DNA of 64,000 nucleotides from Marivirga arenosa. GTDB taxonomy: Bacteria > Bacteroidota > Bacteroidia > Cytophagales > Cyclobacteriaceae. The position numbers and the translations under genes were made by a program. Below, one piece after another: positions 9,342-17,022 of the stretch. The stretch is from contig NZ_CP129970.2 in assembly GCF_030503895.2 (NCBI RefSeq), positions 1,552,001-1,616,000 of the forward strand, written 5' to 3'. The notes under the pieces were generated by a model. The model did not search any database. It saw only the letters and a list, made by a program, of their open reading frames with translations, and was not told where the DNA came from. Position 1 is the first letter of the stretch, and every line of letters starts with the position of its first letter.

Positions 9342-10154
9342 ATGAGCAAAAATCATTTAACTTATAATCAAGCTATAGAAATTCTTGAGTTGCAACAAAA
9401 TGCAACAACGGATGAAATCAAACTTGCTTATAGAAGGCTTGCTAAAAAATATCATCCTGATATTTATAAATTGGATAATGGTGAAAAATTCAAATCAATT
9501 TCACAAGCCTATGAATTTTTAAATCAAAATCCTTATCCACCGATACAGAGTCTAAAGAATTCTAGACCAAATTCAGGATCTCATAGCAAACATGAATATA
9601 GGAAAAGGGCGTATTTTGAAAAAAAGCGAAAGAAACAGGCTGAAGAAAAAGCTCAAAAAGAGCAAATGTTTAAATGGTTATTCAAAAAGATAAAGCCTAT
9701 TTTAATAATCTTTTTATTATTCAATATAACATTAGCGATTGATTTCCTTCGTCCCTATCAAAATCAAAAGGTTAGGGTCATTAAAATTAAAACTGATTAT
9801 TTTAGAAGTAGAAATTACAGCAGCACAAAAAAGGTTTATGATTATGCATTGCTTTTAGATAACGGCAATAAATTTCGAATTGGAACCAACGAAATCTCAG
9901 TAATAAATATAGGCAAAACACTGGAATTAAAGAGAACTAGTATTTTCCAAGAACCAATAAAATTAAAAATATCCGATGATAATTATTTAATACCAGAATA
10001 TGGCCTATTTCAAATTTTTGGATTATTAATACCAGTAAATTTATTGTTGATAATAGTTTTTTTCCGCTTTCTAAAAAATAATGATATTAAATTAACCATT
10101 GCCTTATTATTAATTATTACAACTTTAATTCAATTGTTCCTTTTCATTTTGTAA
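9342..10154 (+). CDS. Membrane-anchored protein with N-terminal J domain
   Basis: The 270-residue protein begins with a J domain (about 7-65) with the essential HPD triplet at 38-40, so it should stimulate a DnaK-type ATPase. A Lys-rich linker follows (about 85-115). Then come a membrane segment near 118-138, a soluble stretch of about 75 residues, and two C-terminal membrane segments (about 222-243 and 250-270). No zinc-finger or DnaJ C-terminal domain is present, so this is a type III J protein that probably recruits Hsp70 to the membrane. It directly follows the 48-residue gene. Confidence 0.82.
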   Translation: MSKNHLTYNQAIEILELQQNATTDEIKLAYRRLAKKYHPDIYKLDNGEKFKSISQAYEFLNQNPYPPIQSLKNSRPNSGSHSKHEYRKRAYFEKKRKKQAEEKAQKEQMFKWLFKKIKPILIIFLLFNITLAIDFLRPYQNQKVRVIKIKTDYFRSRNYSSTKKVYDYALLLDNGNKFRIGTNEISVINIGKTLELKRTSIFQEPIKLKISDDNYLIPEYGLFQIFGLLIPVNLLLIIVFFRFLKNNDIKLTIALLLIITTLIQLFLFIL

Positions 10155-10434
10155 AAAAATTGAGGCTTTTAGAAATTGTTCCTTTAAGTGGTGAAAATAG
10201 TAAGTTTTAAGAAGCCCATATCAGTTCTTATTTATTGAAATATTAAATAAATTTTTTTTAAAAAAAGTCTCCTCTTTCCAATTTCATCAAGCTGAGGAAT
10301 AAATAACTCTTCCTTTTGTCAATTCAAAAGGAGAATTATGCTTCTGGCATTCGGATATTTTGAATTAGCTTTATATTAAATATTTCATAATAAAAGTTTT
10401 TATTATTAAATTCATATCAGCTGTAAAAACACAT

Positions 10435-12096
10435 TTGAACTCAAAGACGGGAAATAGGATTTATGTAATTGTTGGCATCATTTCAATGTTAATGATTATT
10501 AACATTTTGCTTATCAGACAAAATGGGAAGACTATTCAGAAGAATCAAGATATTTTAAATACATCTCAGGAGATTATCATTAATGCTGAAGAGATAGTTG
10601 AAATTCTACACTTAATTGATGTAGGAATTAGAGGCTATTACATTTCAGGAAATAAGTTTATGTACAAAAGTCCTGCGGATTCAGCAAAAAGGAGAATTGA
10701 AAAAACATTTAATTTTCTAGATCAAGAATTAGACAATCAATTTTATGCTCTAGAAGAATACTCCATGGTTAAAGATACTGTAAATTATTATTTCAAACTC
10801 GTTTCTGAAATAGATCAAGCACTAGAAAATGGAAACAAAGAAAAGGCTAAGAATATAATTTTGCAGGATCAAGGCTATCCTGTTTGGTTAATCGCAAATT
10901 CTTTTTCCAATAAATTGAAGGAGTATGAACTTAATATTCAGAAAAAAGCGACCTATAATTTCCAAAGAGCTGTTAATACTTCATTTTGGTTACAAATAAT
11001 ACTATTTATAATAGCTTTACCAACCCTGTTATATGCAGCAAGATATGCAGTCCAGTCTTTAGGATTGTCCGAAAAATTAAGAGTTGTTGAGTCCGAAAAA
11101 TCCAATATTTTAAAAGAGCAGAAGGAAAAACTAGAACGTTTAGTTAGGAAAAGAACTGACGAAATTTTAGCTCAGAATGAAGAGATTAGAGCTCAGAATG
11201 AAGAAATATCTTCACAAAATGACGTGATTCTCTCACAAAATGAGGAAATGAAAGATTCTCAAAGGTTGATTGAAGAGAAAAATGAAGAGTTAACACTACA
11301 GAATGATATTCTCAATAAGGCTAAAATAACAATTGAAAAACAACAAAAGTTACTGGAATTAAAAAACGAAGAACTTACAGAAGAGGTAGCCAAACAGAAT
11401 AAAAATTTAAAAGAAACCAATTTAGAACTCATTAATCAAATTAATAAACTTCAACAGTTTGGCTATATCGTATCACATAATTTAAGATCATCAACTGCAC
11501 GGCTTTTAGGGTTGTCAAATTTGATTGATAATACATCAGGATCAGAAAGAGAAAATATCATTGAATTAATGAAGCAATCATCTGAAGATCTGCATGAATT
11601 GATCAATGATGTGAGTATGATATTATTGATACAGAAACCCATAACTAAAATTTTAGAAGAGGTTGATATAAGGGAAACAATCTCGAAAGTCAAAAACATT
11701 TTGAAAAATGAGATTGATAATACCTCAGCAGTTATAAATGAAAGTTATCAAAATAAAAATAAATTAAAATCTTTACCATTATACATAGAAAGCATAATCT
11801 ATAATTTAATTTCTAATGCTATAAAATACCGTCAAAAGAATCTTAATCCACAGATATATATTAAGGTTAATGATTTTCAAAATAAACTTAAGATAGAAAT
11901 TGAAGACAATGGGTTAGGTATTGATCTTGAAAATAATATTGATAAAGTTTTTGGATTATATAAACGATTTCATTTTCATGTTGAAGGTAAAGGGCTTGGA
12001 TTATATTTGGTAAAAACACAAATAGATGCACTAGGGGGTAAAATTGAGGTAGAGAGTAAGATAGGAAGGGGAACAAAATTTACAATTATTATCTAA
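10435..12096 (+). CDS. Orphan sensor histidine kinase with CHASE3-like sensor and long coiled coil
   Basis: The 553-residue protein starts at TTG, since no ATG occurs before the first membrane helix. TM1 spans about 9-27 and an extracytoplasmic helical domain about 30-180 (IRGYYISGN is CHASE3-like). TM2 is at about 184-202. A long coiled coil (210-335) includes repeats of AQNEEI/SQNEEM type. The HisKA phosphoacceptor is H348 in VSHNLRSS, N box NLISNAIKY near 458-465, then DNGLGI and GKGLGLYLVK. No response regulator gene is adjacent. A TATTTTG sequence at about 10357 could be a promoter box, one base short of consensus. Confidence 0.88.
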   Translation: MNSKTGNRIYVIVGIISMLMIINILLIRQNGKTIQKNQDILNTSQEIIINAEEIVEILHLIDVGIRGYYISGNKFMYKSPADSAKRRIEKTFNFLDQELDNQFYALEEYSMVKDTVNYYFKLVSEIDQALENGNKEKAKNIILQDQGYPVWLIANSFSNKLKEYELNIQKKATYNFQRAVNTSFWLQIILFIIALPTLLYAARYAVQSLGLSEKLRVVESEKSNILKEQKEKLERLVRKRTDEILAQNEEIRAQNEEISSQNDVILSQNEEMKDSQRLIEEKNEELTLQNDILNKAKITIEKQQKLLELKNEELTEEVAKQNKNLKETNLELINQINKLQQFGYIVSHNLRSSTARLLGLSNLIDNTSGSERENIIELMKQSSEDLHELINDVSMILLIQKPITKILEEVDIRETISKVKNILKNEIDNTSAVINESYQNKNKLKSLPLYIESIIYNLISNAIKYRQKNLNPQIYIKVNDFQNKLKIEIEDNGLGIDLENNIDKVFGLYKRFHFHVEGKGLGLYLVKTQIDALGGKIEVESKIGRGTKFTIII

Positions 12097-12263
12097 AGAA
12101 ATAGCGTTCCTAAATTGGCAATTCATTAAAATATTCCACAGAAGAAAGTACTCAAGAATAAATTGTTAATCCTGATAAAAATGCTAATCCAAATTTAGTT
12201 TACAAAAGCTCAATTGAAAGGGTAAAATGAAAAAGGCTGGAAATTTTATAAAGCCTCTGTTTA

Positions 12264-14738
12264 TTAACTCTTATTTAAAGCTAAATCCCTTTTAATTTGC
12301 GTGTAGTCTAGAAAATAAATAATCCTAATACTTAGATTTTGCTGGTGATCAGTTGAAATTACATTGTTAAAGTTTTCTGAGAAATTCATATCTACCATAT
12401 TATTTACCTCTTGAACAGCATCTTTCCAAACCACATTAACAAAACTACCAGGAGCGATTTGCCAAGAATAGACAGCATCAATATTAAAGGCATTAAAATT
12501 AGTATCGTGTATTTCGTAATTATCCGAAGCTAAATCTTTCCCATCATAGGCAATTGGTTCAATATCCCCATCATTCGTTAAATTGAAATAGTTAAAATAA
12601 TCAACTTTATTCCAATAGTGTCTTAAGCGGAAATTAAAACCCATTTTATTATTTATGGTATAATTGACACCAAGAACATTCGATAAAACATCAATGTCTC
12701 TTTCTCCAAAAACAATTTGTTCAACATCACCAGCTTCATTAGTAAAATGTTCAGCAAAACCGATTGAACTAAGCTGTTTATTTATTCTGAAATCATAATT
12801 AATGGAAAATTGATTATTAACTCTATAACGAGGAGAAATATTTATCCAATAATCGAACTGCTCTCTATCAGGAGCATTCCAGATTCCTACAGAGATATTA
12901 CTCATTAAAGCTTTTCTGCTATCAGAAGAATATCTGAAATTAGTGCTGTAATTCCAGGTTCTAAAATACCTTGCTCCTTCTACTCGAGGTTCAAAATAAT
13001 CATATGTTTTAGAAGGCCTGTACCTTAGGTTGAAAGAGAAGGTCTCAAAGTTTTTAGTTTGGGCCCAGAAGTCAGTCCAGGTTGAGAAATTTTGATATAG
13101 TTTAGGTTCGAATAACTGGCTATAATCCCCACCAGCCCAAATTCTATATTGATTGAACAATTCCGTAGGCTGAAATTGATTATATCCGAAAGAGGCAAAA
13201 TGACTGATTTCATTTGGGCTTCTTAAAAAACCTAAATCATTTGGATTATAGGTATCGCTTTCGACATTTCTTCCAAGGTTGAACTGGTATTTACCACTTA
13301 TTTTTGAAAAACCTAGATTATATTTATATCCCTCTTCATTGATTTCTTGAGGTTTCATGATATTATTATAAGCCCCGAAACCATCAATTTGGTAGGTATT
13401 CGTTTTATCTCTCAATCTAAAATCAGTTCCGATAACATTGGCATCATTTCCGCCATCAAATCTTTTTACATTGGTATTGATCAAACTGATATTACTATTA
13501 TTTCTCAAACTTTGATCAACTACCATAATATTGAAGTTGGTAAGATCATCAACTTGCTCTATTCTTTTCTCTTTAGTTTCCTTATCATAAACTTCTGCAA
13601 ATGTTCTATTGGTAACCGCATTAAAGAATCCAATTCCTAAACCATTTTTCGTTCTGCCAGTAATTTTGGAGGCATTTAACAAAGGAGCTTCTGAAGGGTA
13701 GGTGACTATAGAATCTTGCTCTTCTAATTCCAAATCTCCAAAACTTTGGCCAACTCTTCTTGAATAGAATAATCCACCTTTATTAAATAATTCTGTACCT
13801 TCCGTAAAAAATGCTCGGTTTTCCGCGTATTGAACTTCAAAGGGCCCTAAATTATAGATTACATTATCTGAAACGGTTTGACCAAAATCAGGAATCAAGG
13901 TCATGTCCAAAGTAAAGCTTTCTGTAAACCCATACTTTAAATCCATACCACCGGTGAAATCAAAATTTCCTCCTTCAGCATTTCTATTGTAATAGGCAGT
14001 AATATATGGTGAAACTTGTAATCTAAGGGGAGGTTTGATACCTTTTAATCCAGTTAAAGTTCCAGATTGATTCACTAATCCATCAACAGAATTATCAACA
14101 TAATTCCAAAATGAAGTTTCGTTTTTACTCTGGATTTTACGCATAAAATTAATGTTCCAATTTTGTTCAGGGTCTTTAGGAAAACGAATAGCAGAATATG
14201 GAATTTCAATTTCAACTTGCCAACCTTCTTCAGTTATGATTGCAGCACTATTCCAAACGGCATCCCAGTTATAATCATTTCTTCCTCGATTTATAAATAT
14301 ATCGGTTTGAACGCCAGCGGCACTAACTTTTAGGTAAAAAGCATTTTGTCCATTTTGGTAAGTGTCCAATATCACACCAAATTGATCAGTATTTCTATTA
14401 TCGTCATCTCTTATGCCTAATTCTTGCTGAACAGGCTCACCGCTTTTATCAATCATTTTTGCGGCTATGTAGATTCCGAAATCAGTGTAGGCGGTTTTTA
14501 TAAAAGTCTTTTCTGAAGAAACAGAACCATTTTCTGGAATGAATGTGATAAAATTAACTTTTTCAGTTTCGATATCTTGCCAAAATTCATCATCAAGTAA
14601 ACCATCAATTTCGGGTGTAATATTTTCAACAAATTCAGTCTCCATTTCACGTGGAGACCTTTTTTCTTTATCTTTTGCGGAAATAATTACAACTGATAAA
14701 ATATTAATAATCAGGAATACTGATATGTATTTGTGCAT
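12264..14738 (-). CDS. DUF5916 outer-membrane protein with CBM9-like N-terminal domain
   Basis: The 824-residue protein starts with a signal peptide (MHKYISVFLIINILSVVIIS). Residues about 35-225 match a carbohydrate-binding family 9-like domain (PEIDGLLDDEFWQDIE, then TAYTDFGIYIAAKMID and VEIEIPYSAIRFP). The rest is a beta-barrel-like region with alternating aromatic strands typical of DUF5916 proteins, ending in ...DYTQIKRDLALNKS. These proteins are widespread in Bacteroidota outer membranes; the ligand is unknown. A promoter with both boxes lies upstream (14810-14837). Confidence 0.85.
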   Translation of the reverse strand: MHKYISVFLIINILSVVIISAKDKEKRSPREMETEFVENITPEIDGLLDDEFWQDIETEKVNFITFIPENGSVSSEKTFIKTAYTDFGIYIAAKMIDKSGEPVQQELGIRDDDNRNTDQFGVILDTYQNGQNAFYLKVSAAGVQTDIFINRGRNDYNWDAVWNSAAIITEEGWQVEIEIPYSAIRFPKDPEQNWNINFMRKIQSKNETSFWNYVDNSVDGLVNQSGTLTGLKGIKPPLRLQVSPYITAYYNRNAEGGNFDFTGGMDLKYGFTESFTLDMTLIPDFGQTVSDNVIYNLGPFEVQYAENRAFFTEGTELFNKGGLFYSRRVGQSFGDLELEEQDSIVTYPSEAPLLNASKITGRTKNGLGIGFFNAVTNRTFAEVYDKETKEKRIEQVDDLTNFNIMVVDQSLRNNSNISLINTNVKRFDGGNDANVIGTDFRLRDKTNTYQIDGFGAYNNIMKPQEINEEGYKYNLGFSKISGKYQFNLGRNVESDTYNPNDLGFLRSPNEISHFASFGYNQFQPTELFNQYRIWAGGDYSQLFEPKLYQNFSTWTDFWAQTKNFETFSFNLRYRPSKTYDYFEPRVEGARYFRTWNYSTNFRYSSDSRKALMSNISVGIWNAPDREQFDYWINISPRYRVNNQFSINYDFRINKQLSSIGFAEHFTNEAGDVEQIVFGERDIDVLSNVLGVNYTINNKMGFNFRLRHYWNKVDYFNYFNLTNDGDIEPIAYDGKDLASDNYEIHDTNFNAFNIDAVYSWQIAPGSFVNVVWKDAVQEVNNMVDMNFSENFNNVISTDHQQNLSIRIIYFLDYTQIKRDLALNKS

Positions 14739-14809
14739 TATGCCTGTTGATTTTTTCTTTTAAATCACTTAAACACATAATTTTAACATATTTGAAAAGG
14801 AATTCATGT

Positions 14810-14837
14810 CAAAATTATATTAATCAAACTTAAACAA
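14810..14837 (-). promoter_or_regulatory. Candidate promoter, TTG-N17-TAATTTTG
   Basis: On the minus strand a TTG (14835-14837) is followed after 17 bases by TAATTTTG (14810-14817), matching both Bacteroidota promoter elements. It lies 72 bases before the DUF5916 start. Confidence 0.5.
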
Positions 14838-14934
14838 GATGGACGGTAAGAATACCCCGTTTTTGGAAGAAAGCTTACAGGCTTAATGAAACAGCTTAAA
14901 AGGAAGTTAAAGTTAGGTTTACTAATACAATTAC

Positions 14935-15819
14935 TTATTTTACTCCTTCCACATTAGTTTGAATTTTGTAAAGTGATTTTGAAGCAGTAATAAATAACTC
15001 ATCATTATTCTTTCCTCCAAAGCAGACGTTAGCAGTCCAGTCTTCGTTTATATCCAAATGTTGAATATGCTCACCTTTTCTATTATAAATATCAACACCT
15101 TTGCCCGTTAAATAAAGATTACCTTTTGAATCAAGAGTCATTCCATCAGAGCCTTGATTTGCAAATAACAATTTGTTTTTAACACTACCATCTGCATTCA
15201 TTTCGTATCGATAGGTTTTTCCAGCGCCAATATCTGCAACGAATAATAAATTGTTTTTTGAACTGCCTACGATTCCGTTGGCTTGAACTAAACTTGAATC
15301 AAGTAAAACGACTTTCTTATTTTTAAAAAGATAAAAGGATTGATAACCTACTGTATCGTGTGCATTTTCCCAGTAAGGTCTTTGATAAATAGGATCAGTG
15401 AAATATAAATTTGCGTTTTCGTGAACCCAAACATCATTGGGGCCATTATAAGCGACTTTTCCAGAATCATTTAAAACCACTTCTTTGCTACCATCAAGCG
15501 TAAATTTCGACAATTGATTTTTACCATCGGCACAAGCCCATAAATTCTGATTAGAATCTATGTATAATCCGTTTGATCTTCCAGATTGATTAGTAAAAAC
15601 AGAGAGCTTACCTTCGGTATTATATTTATAGATTTTATTATTCGGCTGGTCAGTAAAATAGACATTGCCTTTAGCATCAGATGTAGGACCTTCCGTAAAA
15701 TCAAGTTGATTCGAAATTTTAATTAATTCCGCTGAATCAGATATAGGCAGATCAGCTCCCTTTTTGCAAGCACTAAAAAGAAGGATAATAAGAATTAAGC
15801 TTTTGTTAAAATCAATCAT
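14935..15819 (-). CDS. SMP-30/gluconolactonase-family lipoprotein
   Basis: The 294-residue protein has a lipoprotein leader ending in LFSACKKG. It forms a six-bladed beta-propeller of the SMP-30/LRE type: PTSDAKGNVYFTDQPNNKIY, GRSNGLYIDSNQNLWACADG, GPNDVWVHENANLYFTDP, and SDGMTLDSKGNLYLTGKG. The Asn and Asp in GPNDVW and SDGMTLD are at the expected metal-binding places. A lactonase activity on sugar lactones is likely but not proven by sequence. It is divergent from the SGNH esterase with only 32 bases between the starts. Confidence 0.85.
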   Translation of the reverse strand: MIDFNKSLILIILLFSACKKGADLPISDSAELIKISNQLDFTEGPTSDAKGNVYFTDQPNNKIYKYNTEGKLSVFTNQSGRSNGLYIDSNQNLWACADGKNQLSKFTLDGSKEVVLNDSGKVAYNGPNDVWVHENANLYFTDPIYQRPYWENAHDTVGYQSFYLFKNKKVVLLDSSLVQANGIVGSSKNNLLFVADIGAGKTYRYEMNADGSVKNKLLFANQGSDGMTLDSKGNLYLTGKGVDIYNRKGEHIQHLDINEDWTANVCFGGKNNDELFITASKSLYKIQTNVEGVK

Positions 15820-15851
15820 TTTATAACATTTTCCGTAATTTAAGCTTTTTA

Positions 15852-16568
15852 ATGAAAATGCTTATCTCTAATTCAATGATAAATATGAGGTTTTATATTA
15901 ATGTATTATTGTTCTCATTCCTTTTGGCTGTAGCCTCTTGTGGTTCAAATAATGAAAAAAAGAAAGAAAAAGTTGAAAATGAAGTAAGTCAGAAAGAGCC
16001 TGAAAAGGTAGAAAAGCAAAACAACATTATATTTTTTGGAAATAGTTTAACAGCTGGTTATGGTGTAGAGTCAGAAGAAGCATTTGCTGGATTAACGCAA
16101 AAAAGACTGGACTCTTTAAGCTACGAATACAATGTGATTAATGCTGGAGTAAGTGGTGAAACTACAGCAAGTGGTTTATCAAGAGTGGAGTGGGTAGTAA
16201 AAAGACAGCCAGTTGATATTTTTGTTTTAGAATTAGGAGGCAATGATGGATTAAGAGGAATTAAACCTGAAGAAACCGACAAAAACTTAAGAGCTATTAT
16301 TGATAAGGTAAGATCAATACATCCAGAAGTAAAAATTCTATTGGCAGGAATGATGGTACCTCCTAATATGGGACAAGCCTATGCGGAAGAATTTCAAAAG
16401 ATATTTCCAAAAATTGCTGAAGATAAAAACGTTAATCTCATTCCATTTTTGTTGAAAGATGTGGGAGGAGAGGCAGAACTAAATCTACCAGATGGAATTC
16501 ACCCAACGCCAGAGGGTCATAAAATTGTGGCTGAAACAGTGTGGAAAAATCTAAAGCCTTTATTATGA
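15852..16568 (+). CDS. SGNH/GDSL-family esterase, TesA-like lipoprotein
   Basis: An arylesterase or lysophospholipase of the TesA type. Block I is FFGNSLTAGYG (nucleophile Ser, GNSL in place of GDSL), block II Gly is in NAGVSGET, block III is GGNDG, and block V DGIHPTPEGH supplies the catalytic Asp and His. The leader ends in a lipobox, AVASC. There are two plausible starts: ATG 15852, or ATG 15885, which gives a normal-length 19-residue leader (MRFYINVLLFSFLLAVASC). I cannot decide between them. A Lys/Glu-rich linker of about 25 residues follows the cysteine, consistent with surface anchoring. Confidence 0.9.
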   Translation: MKMLISNSMINMRFYINVLLFSFLLAVASCGSNNEKKKEKVENEVSQKEPEKVEKQNNIIFFGNSLTAGYGVESEEAFAGLTQKRLDSLSYEYNVINAGVSGETTASGLSRVEWVVKRQPVDIFVLELGGNDGLRGIKPEETDKNLRAIIDKVRSIHPEVKILLAGMMVPPNMGQAYAEEFQKIFPKIAEDKNVNLIPFLLKDVGGEAELNLPDGIHPTPEGHKIVAETVWKNLKPLL

Positions 16569-16569
16569 A

Positions 16570-16827
16570 TTAGGCGATCATCAGCAATACTATTGCTAGT
16601 AAAATAAAAGTGATAGAAATTATTATGGTGATAATTCTGGATTTTCGCCTTCGATCTTCTCTAAATTTTTGAATCGCTTTGAAATCAAAATCTGCGTTCC
16701 TTTTGCCTTTAACACCCCTTACCTTTATGTATGGGCTATCACTCATCCGTTTTCTTTTATTTCGTAAAGCTCTATTTTGTTTGAATGAATCACTTCCTTG
16801 TCTAGCAAAGCCAGCACCACCTGTCAT
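16570..16827 (-). CDS. Small basic protein with C-terminal membrane helix
   Basis: The 85-residue protein has a strongly basic body (QNRALRNKRKRMSDS, FREDRRRKSR) and one C-terminal hydrophobic segment of about 20 residues (IITIIISITFILLAIVLLMI). It looks tail-anchored, with the basic part in the cytoplasm. No family is recognised. It is convergent with the SGNH esterase gene, with a single base between their stops. Confidence 0.7.
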   Translation of the reverse strand: MTGGAGFARQGSDSFKQNRALRNKRKRMSDSPYIKVRGVKGKRNADFDFKAIQKFREDRRRKSRIITIIISITFILLAIVLLMIA

Positions 16828-17022
16828 ATAATTTTAATTTTGTTGCTTTTAATATAGCATAACTTTTTAAATATATTTTAATCTACAAAAGTAAATTTTA
16901 GGTAGTTTAACTAAGAATTAAAAACTTCTATCGTTCGCAATCCTGAATTAATCTCTTCGTTCTAATGCCGTTAAGGATGAAATTTCTTATTTTCGCCTCT
17001 ATTATAAAAAATACAACTATCT

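Noticed and set aside
10338-10379. 13-residue frame preceded by AGGAG
   Set aside because: A neat Shine-Dalgarno-like sequence, but too short to support; it could be a leader peptide before the histidine kinase, with no attenuator hairpin seen.
11151-11290. DNA tandem repeat as a mobile or regulatory element
   Set aside because: It is in frame within the kinase gene and encodes coiled-coil heptads.
12232-12256. Hairpin AGGCT/AGCCT as terminator of the histidine kinase or DUF5916 gene
   Set aside because: Stem of only five bases with a 13-base loop and no T run.
13347-13640. 97-residue plus-strand frame
   Set aside because: Antisense to the DUF5916 gene, with no independent signal.
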